A program made the position numbers and the translations under genes. From Streptomyces jumonjinensis (GTDB taxonomy: Bacteria > Actinomycetota > Actinomycetes > Streptomycetales > Streptomycetaceae): a stretch of DNA of 64,000 nucleotides. The stretch lies in the NCBI RefSeq assembly GCF_009600885.1, contig NZ_VCLA01000172.1:16588-80587 (forward strand). Reading direction: 5' to 3'. This document shows, one piece after another, positions 17,195 to 25,997 of the stretch. Position 1 is the stretch's first letter; the number at the start of each line of letters is the position of its first letter. The notes beneath the pieces were generated by a model, which saw only the letters and a list, made by a program, of their open reading frames with translations, was not told where the DNA came from and did not search any database.

Positions 17195-18988
17195 ATGCAA
17201 ATTCGCGACCTTCCGTATACCGATCCAGGTGACCCAGACGTCCGCTCCGGCCCACGGTTTCTGCTCTGGCTCGGCCGCAACCAGCTGAGCGGCCAGTTCA
17301 ACTCGCTCCTGTGGGGCCTGATCGGCCAGCTCGGCGTGGCCGCCCTGCCGCTCGGGGTGGGCATGGCGGTCCAGGCGACCGTGGACGGCTCGGGGACCCG
17401 GCTGATGTACGCGGCGGGGCTGCTGATGCTGCTCGGGGCGGTCATCGCCCTCGGCGAGACCATGCTGCACCGCTCCACCATCACCAACTGGATCACGGCC
17501 GCGGCCCGGGTCCATCAGCTGCTCGCCCGCAGAACCGTGGAGCTCGGCTCGCTGCTGACCCGGCGGGTCGCGGCGGGCGAGGTCGTCGCGGTCTCCACCG
17601 GCGACGTGGAGAAGATCGGCTGGTTCGTGGAGGCGGTCTCCCGGTTCCTCGCCGCCGCCGTCGCGCTGATCGCCGTCTGCGTCGGACTGGTGATCTACGA
17701 GCCCACGCTGGGCTCCGTCGTCGCGATCGGCATACCCCTGATCGCCCTGGCCGTGCTGCCGCTGCTGCCCGTCGCCACCCGCCGGGCGGACATCCAGCGC
17801 GACAAGGCCGGCATCGCCACCGAACTGGCCTCGGACACCGTCGCCGGACTGCGGGTGCTCCGCGGCATCGGAGGCGAGGAGCTCTTCCTCGACCGCTACC
17901 GCAGGGCCTCGCAGGAGATGCGCCGCGCCTCCGTGCACAGCGCGAGCATGTGGTCCCTCATCTCCGCGATCCAGGTACTGCTGCCCGGCGCGCTGATGCT
18001 CACGGTGGTGGTGTACGGAGCGCATCTCGCCCTCGACGGCCGGGTGACGGTCGGCGAGCTGGTCACCGTCTACAGCGCGGTCCTGCTCGCCGCCCACCCG
18101 ATGCGGACCTTCGAGGAGATCGCGATGGCGTACTCCTACTCCAAGCCCTCGGCCAAGCGCGCGGCCCGGGTGCTGGCGCTGCGCCGCGACACCGCAGGCT
18201 CCGGCGCCGCGCACACCGCCGCCCCGACCGGCGATCTGTACGACCCGGTGACCGGGATGCTCGCCCCCGCCGGCCGGCTCACGGCCGTGGTCTGCGGCGA
18301 CCCGGACGCGGCGGGGCTGCTCGCCGAACGTCTCGGCGGGCACCCGGCCGACAGCGGCCGGCCCTCCGTGCTGCTCGGCGGGGCGCCCCTGGACGAACTG
18401 CCGCTGACCGCGGCGCGTACGGCCGTGCTGGTCCAGGACAAGGAGCCGGTGCTGCTCTCCGGCACCCTGCGGGAGCTGCTCGACGTCCCCGCCTCCGGGG
18501 AGGTCTCCGCCTCCGACGCGCTGGAGGCGGCTCAGTGCGGCGATGTGCTCCAGGCGCTGGCGCGGGCCTCGGCCGACCAGGACGCCGACCCGATGGAGAC
18601 CAGGATCACCGAGCGTGGCCGCTCGCTCTCCGGCGGCCAGCGCCAGCGGCTCGCGCTGGCCCGCTCGCTGGTGACCGACCCCGGGGTGCTGGTGCTGGAC
18701 GAGCCGACCTCGGCCGTGGACTCGCACACCGAGTCGCGGATCGCGGCGGGCGTCAAGCGGCTGCGCGAGGGGCGCACCACCGTGGTCCTCTCCTCCTCGC
18801 CGCTGCTGCTGGAGCTGGCGGACCGGGTGGTGCTGATGGACGGCGAGACGGTGGCGGCCGTGGGCACCCACCGCGAACTGCTGCGGAGCGAGGGCCGCTA
18901 CCGGGCCGTCGTCACCCGGGAGAGCGGCGACGAGAGCGGACCGCGAACGGCGGACGGCGGGCTCGCGAAGCCGGTGGAGTCCGCATGA
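17195..18988 (+). CDS. ABC exporter half-transporter, degenerate Walker A
   Basis: 597 aa: an ABC type-1 exporter membrane domain (six helices, about 40-320) and a nucleotide-binding domain. The NBD keeps the signature LSGGQRQRLALARSL, Walker B LVLDEPTSAVD and the H-loop area. The Walker A position reads VVCGDPDAAGLLAERL, with no GxxGxGKS/T lysine. The partner gene, which overlaps by 4 bp (ATGA), has an intact Walker A but a broken signature, so the pair should work as a heterodimer with one consensus ATP site. Start ATG 17195 is weakly supported (GGGA 4 bp upstream). The substrate is unknown. Confidence 0.9.
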   Translation: MQIRDLPYTDPGDPDVRSGPRFLLWLGRNQLSGQFNSLLWGLIGQLGVAALPLGVGMAVQATVDGSGTRLMYAAGLLMLLGAVIALGETMLHRSTITNWITAAARVHQLLARRTVELGSLLTRRVAAGEVVAVSTGDVEKIGWFVEAVSRFLAAAVALIAVCVGLVIYEPTLGSVVAIGIPLIALAVLPLLPVATRRADIQRDKAGIATELASDTVAGLRVLRGIGGEELFLDRYRRASQEMRRASVHSASMWSLISAIQVLLPGALMLTVVVYGAHLALDGRVTVGELVTVYSAVLLAAHPMRTFEEIAMAYSYSKPSAKRAARVLALRRDTAGSGAAHTAAPTGDLYDPVTGMLAPAGRLTAVVCGDPDAAGLLAERLGGHPADSGRPSVLLGGAPLDELPLTAARTAVLVQDKEPVLLSGTLRELLDVPASGEVSASDALEAAQCGDVLQALARASADQDADPMETRITERGRSLSGGQRQRLALARSLVTDPGVLVLDEPTSAVDSHTESRIAAGVKRLREGRTTVVLSSSPLLLELADRVVLMDGETVAAVGTHRELLRSEGRYRAVVTRESGDESGPRTADGGLAKPVESA

Positions 18989-20790
18989 GCCCCCTGAAGG
19001 GATGGAAGATGCTCCGGGTGACACCGCCCGAGTACGACCCGGCCGCGCCGGAGTCGGCCCCCACGCTGCCCATCGGCAGCAGCGCCACCGTGCGCGCCTA
19101 CGTCCGCGAGCTGATGCGGCGGCACCGGCGCGCCTTCGTGCTGCTGGTCGCCTTCAACACGGTCGCCGTGATCGCGTCCATGGTCGGCCCCCATCTGCTG
19201 GGCTCCCTGGTGGAGCGGCTGAGCGACGGAGCGCGGGAGCTGCATCTGGGGCGCACCGTCGCGGTGTTCGCGGTGGCGCTCGTCGTGCAGAGCGTGTTCA
19301 TCAGGATGATGCATCTGCGCGGTGCGACGCTGGGCGAGGAGGTGCTCGCCGATCTGCGCGAGGACTTCCTCGTACGGTCGGTGGCGCTGCCGCCGGGGGT
19401 GCTGGAGCGGGCCGGCACGGGCGATCTGCTGTCGCGTATCACCACCGACATCGACCGGCTCGCCAGCGCCATGCGCGAGGCCGTGCCCCAGCTCACCATC
19501 GGTGTGGTGTGGGCGGCTGTGCTGATCGGCGGGCTCGCGCTGACCGCGCCGCCGCTCGCGCTCTCGGTGGTGGTGGCCCTGCCGCTGCTGATCGTGGTCT
19601 GCCGCTGGTACTTCAAGCGCGGTCCGATCGCCTACCGCTCCGAGGCGGCGGGCTTCGCCGCGGTCTCCACCGTGCTCGCCGAGACCGTGGACGCGGGGCG
19701 GACCGTGGAGGCCCACCGGATCGGTCACCGCCGGATCGCGCTCTCCGACCAGCGGGTGGCCGAGTGGGCCGGCTGGGAGCGGTACACCCTGTTTCTGCGG
19801 TCGGTCTTCTTCCCCGTCATCACCCTCACCCACACCACGGTGCTGGTCTCGGTGCTGCTGATCGGCGGCTCGTTCGTCCTCCAGGGCTGGATGAGCGTCG
19901 GCCAGCTGACCACGGGCGCGCTGCTGGCGCAGATGCTGGTGGACCCGATCGCCACCATTCTGCGCTGGTACGACGAGCTCCAGGTGGCCCATGTCTCGAT
20001 GGCCCGGCTGGTGGGCATCCGGGAGATCGAGCCGGCGGCGGGCGATCACGACATCCGGCCGGACGGCCGCGATGTGCGCGCGGAGGACGTGCGGTTCGGC
20101 TACCAGGAGGGAGTGGATGTGCTCCACCAGGTCTCCCTGGACGTGGCTCCGGGCACCCGACTCGCCCTGGTGGGACCGTCCGGGGCCGGGAAGTCGACCC
20201 TGGGCCGGCTGCTCGCGGGCATCTACGCGCCCCGCTCGGGCCGGGTGGCGCTCGGCGACGCGGAGCTGTCGCGGATGACCGCCGAGCGGGTGCGGCAGCA
20301 TGTGGCCCTGGTCAATCAGGAACACCATGTGTTCGTGGGCACGGTGCGGGACAATCTGCTGCTCGCCCGCGCCGGGGCCGGGGACGCGGAGCTGTGGGCG
20401 GCGCTCGCCGCGGTGGACGCGGCCGGCTGGGCGCGGGCGCTGCCCGAGGAGCTCGACGCCCGGGTCGGCTCGGGGGGAATCGTTCTGACGCCCGCGCAGG
20501 CCCAGCAGATCGCCCTGGCCCGGCTGGTGCTGGCGGACCCGCACACCCTGGTGCTGGACGAGGCGACCTCGTTGCTGGATCCGCGCGCGGCGCGCGATCT
20601 GGAGCGGTCGCTCTCCCGGGTGCTGGACGGCCGTACGGTGGTCGCGATCGCGCACCGGCTGCACACCGCCCATGACGCGGATGTGATAGCGGTGGTGGAG
20701 GAGGGCCGGATCAGCGAGCTGGGCAGCCATGACGAACTGGTCGCGGTGGACGGCGCGTACGCGGCGCTCTGGCGGTCCTGGCACGGATAG
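18985..20790 (+). CDS. ABC exporter half-transporter, degenerate signature motif
   Basis: 601 aa, partner of the preceding gene. Membrane domain about 60-345, then an NBD with intact Walker A GPSGAGKSTLGRLLAG, Walker B LVLDEATSLLD and IAHRL (H-loop). The ABC signature reads LTPAQAQQIALARL instead of LSGGQ. In a head-to-tail dimer this Walker A faces the partner's LSGGQ (consensus site), while the two degenerate halves face each other. Several bacterial heterodimeric exporters (for example TM287/288, BmrCD) show such asymmetry, usually less extreme. A terminator follows. Confidence 0.9.
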   Translation: MSPLKGWKMLRVTPPEYDPAAPESAPTLPIGSSATVRAYVRELMRRHRRAFVLLVAFNTVAVIASMVGPHLLGSLVERLSDGARELHLGRTVAVFAVALVVQSVFIRMMHLRGATLGEEVLADLREDFLVRSVALPPGVLERAGTGDLLSRITTDIDRLASAMREAVPQLTIGVVWAAVLIGGLALTAPPLALSVVVALPLLIVVCRWYFKRGPIAYRSEAAGFAAVSTVLAETVDAGRTVEAHRIGHRRIALSDQRVAEWAGWERYTLFLRSVFFPVITLTHTTVLVSVLLIGGSFVLQGWMSVGQLTTGALLAQMLVDPIATILRWYDELQVAHVSMARLVGIREIEPAAGDHDIRPDGRDVRAEDVRFGYQEGVDVLHQVSLDVAPGTRLALVGPSGAGKSTLGRLLAGIYAPRSGRVALGDAELSRMTAERVRQHVALVNQEHHVFVGTVRDNLLLARAGAGDAELWAALAAVDAAGWARALPEELDARVGSGGIVLTPAQAQQIALARLVLADPHTLVLDEATSLLDPRAARDLERSLSRVLDGRTVVAIAHRLHTAHDADVIAVVEEGRISELGSHDELVAVDGAYAALWRSWHG

Positions 20791-20807
20791 CGGCGATCTA
20801 CCGAAGG

Positions 20808-20836
20808 GGCCCGGGACACACGGTGTGTCCCGGGCC
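20808..20836 (+). terminator. Terminator of the ABC exporter operon
   Basis: GGCCCGGGACACA (20808-20820) and TGTGTCCCGGGCC (20824-20836) form a perfect 13-bp stem with a 3-nt loop, 17 bp after the stop. Confidence 0.87.
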
Positions 20837-20973
20837 TCCGTTCCGTCCATGCCCGCCCGGCAGAGGCCCGGCATCCGCCCCGGCGGGTCAGACGCCGACG
20901 AGCTCCGCCTTGTTCATGGCGCTGACGGTGTGCGACTGCTCGGGCACGGCCATCCCGGCGAGCTGGGCGGCGC

Positions 20974-21765
20974 TCAGATCACATTGAGCGCGGACGCGCC
21001 GCCCACCCCGCCGAGGATCATGAAGACGGGCATCAGCACCTTCAGCTCCACCCAGCTGCCGGCCCGGAAGCGCATCGCCTTCGGCGGGCCCAGCGCGTAC
21101 CAGCGCTTGCCCCCCACCGGTATCGGCCAGAGGATCGGGCATCCCGAGACGGTCAGCGCGTCCCCGATGTCATGCACCAGCGCGCCCAGCACGATGGGCA
21201 GACCGAGCCAGAGATACTCCTGGCCGGGCCCGGTGAACAGCCAGTCCGAGCCGTTGCCCGGCTGGTCCAGCACCCCCGCCAGAATCCAGGCGCTGGTCGC
21301 GCCCAGCAGCCAGACCAGCACATCGCTGGAGACCCGCGCGGCCCGCCAGAGCAGACCCTCCACGGCCAGCACCAGATGGACGAAGAGGATGGCGAGCACC
21401 GCCCACCGGCCGCCGGCGACCGCCAGCGCCGACGCCCCGGCGCCGATCACGACCGCCCACAGCCAGGTGTGGGTCAGCGTGCGGTGACCGCCGGTCCTGC
21501 GCTTGTCCCCGGGCTTCCTGGTCGCCTGGTAGACCGCGTACGACAGCTTGTCCACGATCTCGCAGAGGATCCGGGAGACCGGCCCGAAGGCCCGGGAGAT
21601 CGTCGCCGCCTTGTGGTCGAGATCCGGTGCGAGCGCGGCCCCCGCGCAGACCAGCGCTCCGACCACGAGCACCGGCCAGGGCATGGGGTGGCCGGCCGCG
21701 GCGGTCGCCGCCCCCACCCCCAGCCAGGCGGCCGCCCCGGACAGCGAGTGCGCCGGTCCCATCAT
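20974..21765 (-). CDS. Membrane-bound metal-dependent hydrolase (YdjM/DUF457 family)
   Basis: 263 aa integral membrane protein. Family features are the N-terminal MMGPAHSLSGAAAWLG with its histidine, LAPDLDHKAATISR, and GGHRTLTHTWLW, carrying the conserved Asp/His residues, followed by several helices and LGALVHDIGDALTVSGCPILWP. The family is annotated as metal-dependent hydrolases with unknown substrate. Start ATG 21765 (or the adjacent ATG 21762) has GGGGA upstream; the longer frame to 21819 is arginine-rich and unconserved in character. It is divergent from the helicase gene, with about 165 bp shared upstream. Confidence 0.83.
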   Translation of the reverse strand: MMGPAHSLSGAAAWLGVGAATAAAGHPMPWPVLVVGALVCAGAALAPDLDHKAATISRAFGPVSRILCEIVDKLSYAVYQATRKPGDKRRTGGHRTLTHTWLWAVVIGAGASALAVAGGRWAVLAILFVHLVLAVEGLLWRAARVSSDVLVWLLGATSAWILAGVLDQPGNGSDWLFTGPGQEYLWLGLPIVLGALVHDIGDALTVSGCPILWPIPVGGKRWYALGPPKAMRFRAGSWVELKVLMPVFMILGGVGGASALNVI

Positions 21766-21929
21766 GATTCGTTTCCCCGCCCCGTCGATCCCGCCGCCGC
21801 ACGGACGGCCGTCGCCCATCGCGATGAGCCCCGTCGCCCGTGCCGTCGGGCCCAGTTGACTGGCCAGCGTATCGTTCGTGATCTTCTGTCCGCCGCCCGG
21901 TTCCCCGAACCGGGGGGAGGACAGGCAAG

Positions 21930-24452
21930 ATGGGGGGTGTGACCCTCATTGATCAGCTGCCGCCTGACGCCGACCCCGATGCCCTCTTCGAGGCTTTCTC
22001 CTCCTGGGCCGAGAATCGGGGCATCTCGCTCTACCCGGCTCAGGAAGAGGCGCTGATCGAGGTGGTCTCCGGGGCCAATGTGATTCTCTCCACCCCCACC
22101 GGCTCCGGAAAGAGCCTGGTCGCGGCCGGCGCGCATTTCGCCGCGCTCGCCCATGACCAGGTCACCTTCTACACCGCGCCGATCAAGGCCCTGGTCTCGG
22201 AGAAGTTCTTCGATCTCTGCAAGCTCTTCGGCACGGAGAACGTCGGCATGCTGACGGGCGACGCCTCCGTCAACGCGGACGCGCCGGTGATCTGCTGCAC
22301 CGCCGAGGTGCTCGCCTCCATCGCGCTGCGGGACGGCAAGGACGCCGACATCGGCCAGGTGGTGATGGACGAGTTCCACTTCTACGCCGAGCCGGACCGG
22401 GGCTGGGCCTGGCAGATTCCGCTGCTGGAGCTGCCGCAGGCGCAGTTCATCCTGATGTCGGCGACGCTCGGCGACGTCTCCCGCTTCGAGAAGGACCTCA
22501 CCCGGCGCACCGGCCGCCCCACCACCGTCGTACGGTCCGCGACCCGCCCGGTCCCGCTGTCGTACGAATACCGGCGCACCCCCATCACGGAGACGCTGAC
22601 CGAGCTGCTCGACACCCGGCAGGCCCCCGTCTACATCGTGCACTTCACACAGGCGGCGGCCGTGGAGCGGGCGCAGTCCCTGATGAGCATCAACATGTGC
22701 TCACGGGAGGAGAAGGACCAGATCGCCGAGATGATCGGCAATTTCCGGTTCACCACGAAATTCGGCCGCAATCTCTCGCGCTATGTACGCCATGGCATCG
22801 GCGTCCACCACGCCGGGATGCTGCCCAAATACCGGCGGCTGGTCGAGAAGCTGGCCCAGGCCGGGCTGCTGAAGGTGATCTGCGGCACGGACACGCTGGG
22901 CGTCGGGGTGAACGTTCCGATCCGCACCGTGCTGTTCACCGCGCTCACCAAGTACGACGGCAATCGGGTGCGCACCCTGCGGGCGCGTGAGTTCCATCAG
23001 ATCGCGGGCCGGGCGGGCCGGGCGGGATTCGACACGGCGGGTCTGGTCGCCGCGCAGGCCCCCGAGCACGTCATCGAGAACGAGAAGGCGCTCGCCAAGG
23101 CGGGCGACGACCCCAAGAAGCGGCGGAAGGTCGTCCGCAAGAAGGCCCCCGAGGGCTTCGTCGCCTGGTCGGACACGACCTTCGACAAACTGATCGACTC
23201 CGATCCCGAGCCGCTGACCTCGCGTTTCAAGGTCACGCACACCATGCTGCTGTCGGTGATCGCCCGGCCCGGCAATGCCTTCGACGCGATGCGCAGCCTG
23301 CTGGAGGACAATCACGAGCCCCGCAGAAACCAGCTGCGCCATATCCGCCGCGCCATCGCGATCTACCGTTCGCTGCTGGCCGGCGGGGTGGTCGAGCGGC
23401 TGGACGAGCCGGATGCCCAGGGGCGTATCGTCCGGCTCACCGTCGACCTCCAGCAGGACTTCGCGCTGAATCAGCCGCTCTCCACCTTCGCGCTGGCCGC
23501 CTTCGAGCTGCTGGACCCGGAGTCCCCCTCGTACGCGCTCGACATGGTCTCGGTCGTGGAGTCCACGCTCGACGATCCGCGCCAGATCCTCGCCGCCCAG
23601 CAGAACAAGGCGCGCGGTGAGGCGGTCGCGCTGATGAAGGCCGACGGCGTGGAGTACGAGGAGCGGATGGAGCGGCTCCAGGAGGTGACGTATCCCAAGC
23701 CGCTGGAGGAGCTGCTCTGGCACGCGTACGAGCTCTACCGCACCAGCCATCCGTGGGTCGGCGACCACCCCGTCTCGCCGAAGTCCGTCATCCGCGACAT
23801 GTACGAGCGGGCGCTGTCGTTCACCGAGTTCACCTCGTTCTACGAGCTGGCCCGGACCGAGGGCATCGTGCTGCGCTATCTCGCGGGCGCGTACAAGGCG
23901 CTGGAGCACACCATCCCGGACGATCTGAAGTCGGAGGATCTGGAGGATCTGATCGCCTGGCTCGGCGAGATGGTGCGCCAGGTGGACTCCAGCCTGCTGG
24001 ACGAGTGGGAGCAGCTGGCCAATCCGGAGGTGGAGACCGCCGAGCAGGCCCAGGAGAAGGCCGACCAGGTCAAGCCGGTCACGGCCAATGCCCGCGCCTT
24101 CCGGGTGCTGGTGCGCAACGCCATGTTCCGGCGGGTGGAGCTAGCCGCGCTGGACCGGGCGGGCGACCTCGGCGAGCTGGACGCGGAGTCCGGCTGGGAC
24201 GAGGAGGCGTGGGGCGAGGCGCTGGACGCGTACTGGGACGAGTACGAGGAGCTGGGCACCGGCCCCGACGCGCGCGGCCCGAAGCTGCTGCTGATCGAGG
24301 AGGACGAGGCCCACGGTCTCTGGCGGGTCCGGCAGATCTTCGCCGACCCGAACGGCGATCATGACTGGGGCATCAGCGCGGAGGTCGATCTGGCCGCCTC
24401 CGACGAGGAGGGCCGCGCGGTCGTCCGCGTCACCTCGGTCGGACAGCTCTGA
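21930..24452 (+). CDS. Ski2-like DExH-box RNA helicase (DUF3516)
   Basis: 840 aa superfamily 2 helicase. Motif I is STPTGSGKSLVAAG (about 52-65), motif II is DEFH in MDEFHFYAEP, motif III is SATLG, and motif VI is QIAGRAGRAGFD. The long C-terminal region is the DUF3516 extension found in actinobacterial members. These are thought to unwind structured RNA, and the role in Streptomyces is not established. ATG 21930 is preceded by GGAGGACAGGCAAG. GTG 21939 (giving MTLIDQLPP) is an equally good start with GGGGGG before it. Confidence 0.92.
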   Translation: MGGVTLIDQLPPDADPDALFEAFSSWAENRGISLYPAQEEALIEVVSGANVILSTPTGSGKSLVAAGAHFAALAHDQVTFYTAPIKALVSEKFFDLCKLFGTENVGMLTGDASVNADAPVICCTAEVLASIALRDGKDADIGQVVMDEFHFYAEPDRGWAWQIPLLELPQAQFILMSATLGDVSRFEKDLTRRTGRPTTVVRSATRPVPLSYEYRRTPITETLTELLDTRQAPVYIVHFTQAAAVERAQSLMSINMCSREEKDQIAEMIGNFRFTTKFGRNLSRYVRHGIGVHHAGMLPKYRRLVEKLAQAGLLKVICGTDTLGVGVNVPIRTVLFTALTKYDGNRVRTLRAREFHQIAGRAGRAGFDTAGLVAAQAPEHVIENEKALAKAGDDPKKRRKVVRKKAPEGFVAWSDTTFDKLIDSDPEPLTSRFKVTHTMLLSVIARPGNAFDAMRSLLEDNHEPRRNQLRHIRRAIAIYRSLLAGGVVERLDEPDAQGRIVRLTVDLQQDFALNQPLSTFALAAFELLDPESPSYALDMVSVVESTLDDPRQILAAQQNKARGEAVALMKADGVEYEERMERLQEVTYPKPLEELLWHAYELYRTSHPWVGDHPVSPKSVIRDMYERALSFTEFTSFYELARTEGIVLRYLAGAYKALEHTIPDDLKSEDLEDLIAWLGEMVRQVDSSLLDEWEQLANPEVETAEQAQEKADQVKPVTANARAFRVLVRNAMFRRVELAALDRAGDLGELDAESGWDEEAWGEALDAYWDEYEELGTGPDARGPKLLLIEEDEAHGLWRVRQIFADPNGDHDWGISAEVDLAASDEEGRAVVRVTSVGQL

Positions 24453-24492
24453 CCGCCCCCGAGAAACCGTTCGAGACACAGGAGAACGTCCG

Positions 24493-25371
24493 ATGACGAA
24501 CCCGGCCGAGCGTCTGGTGGATCTGCTCGATCTGGAGCGGATCGAGGTCGACATCTTCCGCGGGCTGAGCCCCAACGAGTCCCTGCAGCGGGTCTTCGGC
24601 GGACAGGTGGCGGGCCAGGCGCTGGTCGCGGCCGGGCGCACCACGGACGGGGAGCGCCCGGTGCACTCCCTGCACGCGTATTTTCTGCGGCCGGGCCGTC
24701 CCGGGGTGCCGATCGTCTACCAGGTGGAGCGGGTGCGGGACGGCCGCTCCTTCACCACCCGCCGGGTCACCGCGATCCAGCAGGGCAGGACGATCTTCAA
24801 TCTGACCGCGTCCTTCCACCGCCCGGAGGAGGGCAGCATCGAGCATCAGCTGCCGCCCCGGCTGGACTTCCCGGATCCCGAGTCCCTGCCCAATGTCGCG
24901 GAGGAGGTCCGCGAGCACATGGGGGCGCTGCCCGAGGCGCTGGAGCGGATGGCGCGGCGTCTGCCCTTCGACATCCGCTACACCGAGCGGCTGCGCTGGA
25001 CTCCCGCGGAGATCAAGGAGAAGGAGGACGATCCGCGCAGCGCGGTGTGGATGCGGGCGGTGGGCCCGCTGGGGGACGATCCGCTGGTGCACACCTGCGC
25101 GCTGACGTACGCGAGCGATATGACGCTGCTGGACGCGGTGCGGATCCCGGTGGAGCCGCTCTGGGGCCGACGGGGCTATGACATGGCGTCGCTGGACCAC
25201 GCGATGTGGTTCCACCGGCCGTTCCGGGCCGACGAGTGGTTTCTGTACGACCAGGAGTCCCCGGTCTCCACGGGCGGGCGGGGGCTGGCGCGCGGCCGTA
25301 TCTACAACCGTGAGGGCGCGTTGATCGTATCGGTGGTGCAGGAGGGGCTCTTCCGCCCACTGACTGGCTGA
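24493..25371 (+). CDS. tesB: Acyl-CoA thioesterase II
   Basis: 292 aa double-hotdog thioesterase that hydrolyses acyl-CoA to free acid and CoA. N-terminal hotdog: VFGGQVAGQALVAAGRT and HSLHAYFLRPGRPGVP. C-terminal hotdog: ASLDHAMWFHRPFRADEW, with the TesB active-site Asp, and GRIYNREGALIVSVVQEGL. The length matches TesB. ATG 24493 has AGGAGAA 7 bp upstream; the open frame starting earlier lies inside the helicase gene. Same strand as the helicase and glutathione peroxidase, with gaps of 40 and 32 bp, so probably co-transcribed. Confidence 0.94.
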   Translation: MTNPAERLVDLLDLERIEVDIFRGLSPNESLQRVFGGQVAGQALVAAGRTTDGERPVHSLHAYFLRPGRPGVPIVYQVERVRDGRSFTTRRVTAIQQGRTIFNLTASFHRPEEGSIEHQLPPRLDFPDPESLPNVAEEVREHMGALPEALERMARRLPFDIRYTERLRWTPAEIKEKEDDPRSAVWMRAVGPLGDDPLVHTCALTYASDMTLLDAVRIPVEPLWGRRGYDMASLDHAMWFHRPFRADEWFLYDQESPVSTGGRGLARGRIYNREGALIVSVVQEGLFRPLTG

Positions 25372-25403
25372 TCAGCTGTTTTTCCCACTTCAGAGGAGTT
25401 CGG

Positions 25404-25889
25404 ATGACCGTCCTGTATGACATTCCGCTGCGTGCGCTCACCGGTGAGCCGGCCTCTCTCGGGGAGTACCGGGGCCAGGCGGTACTGGTGGTGAATGTGG
25501 CGTCCCAGTGCGGTCTGACGCCGCAGTACGCGGGGCTGGAGCGGCTCCAGCAGCGGTACGGGGACCGGGGGTTCACCGTGGTCGGCGTGCCGTGCAATCA
25601 GTTCGCCGGGCAGGAGCCGGGGAGCGCGGAGGAGATCGGTACGTTCTGCTCCGCGACCTACGGGGTGACCTTCCCGCTGCTGGAGAAGAGCGAGGTGAAC
25701 GGGCCCGGGCGGCATCCGCTGTACGCGGAGCTGACGAAGTCCGCGGACGCGGAGGGCGCGGCCGGCGATGTGCAGTGGAACTTCGAGAAGTTCCTGATCG
25801 GCAGGGACGGCGCGGTCGTGGCGCGGATCCGGCCGGGTACGGAGCCGGAGTCGCCCGAGGTCGTCGCGGCGATCGAGGCGCTGCTGTAA
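25404..25889 (+). CDS. Glutathione peroxidase-family thiol peroxidase (Cys type)
   Basis: 161 aa. The peroxidatic residue is Cys36 in NVASQCGLT (cysteine, not selenocysteine). The other tetrad residues are visible in PCNQF (Gln66) and VQWNFEKFL (Trp125, Asn126). Cys64 and Cys82 are candidates for the resolving cysteine, so it likely uses thioredoxin rather than glutathione (Streptomyces lacks glutathione). The ATG follows AGAGGAG. The 3' end is duplicated: an 11-bp copy of the last codons and stop follows directly. Confidence 0.93.
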   Translation: MTVLYDIPLRALTGEPASLGEYRGQAVLVVNVASQCGLTPQYAGLERLQQRYGDRGFTVVGVPCNQFAGQEPGSAEEIGTFCSATYGVTFPLLEKSEVNGPGRHPLYAELTKSADAEGAAGDVQWNFEKFLIGRDGAVVARIRPGTEPESPEVVAAIEALL

Positions 25890-25900
25890 CGCTGCTGTAG
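25879..25900 (+). repeat. Stop-codon-spanning 11-bp tandem duplication
   Basis: CGCTGCTGTAA (25879-25889) is followed at once by CGCTGCTGTAG (25890-25900). The first copy is the end of the peroxidase gene; the second places a TAG in another frame. Confidence 0.85.
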
Positions 25901-25997
25901 GGAGCCTCGTCGAGGTCCCGGCCGCCTGGCCCTGGCTCTGGCGCGCTCGCGGTGGTCCGGGGGCCGGGCGGTCCCGGTCCCCGGTCCCCGGGCCGCT

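Noticed and set aside
20888..20973. Peptide tail VPEQSHTVSAMNKAELVGV on the minus strand, after the membrane hydrolase stop
   Set aside because: It looks protein-like, but it is in another frame from the hydrolase, has no ribosome binding site of its own, and the upstream part of that frame is shadow sequence. Too short to support as a gene.
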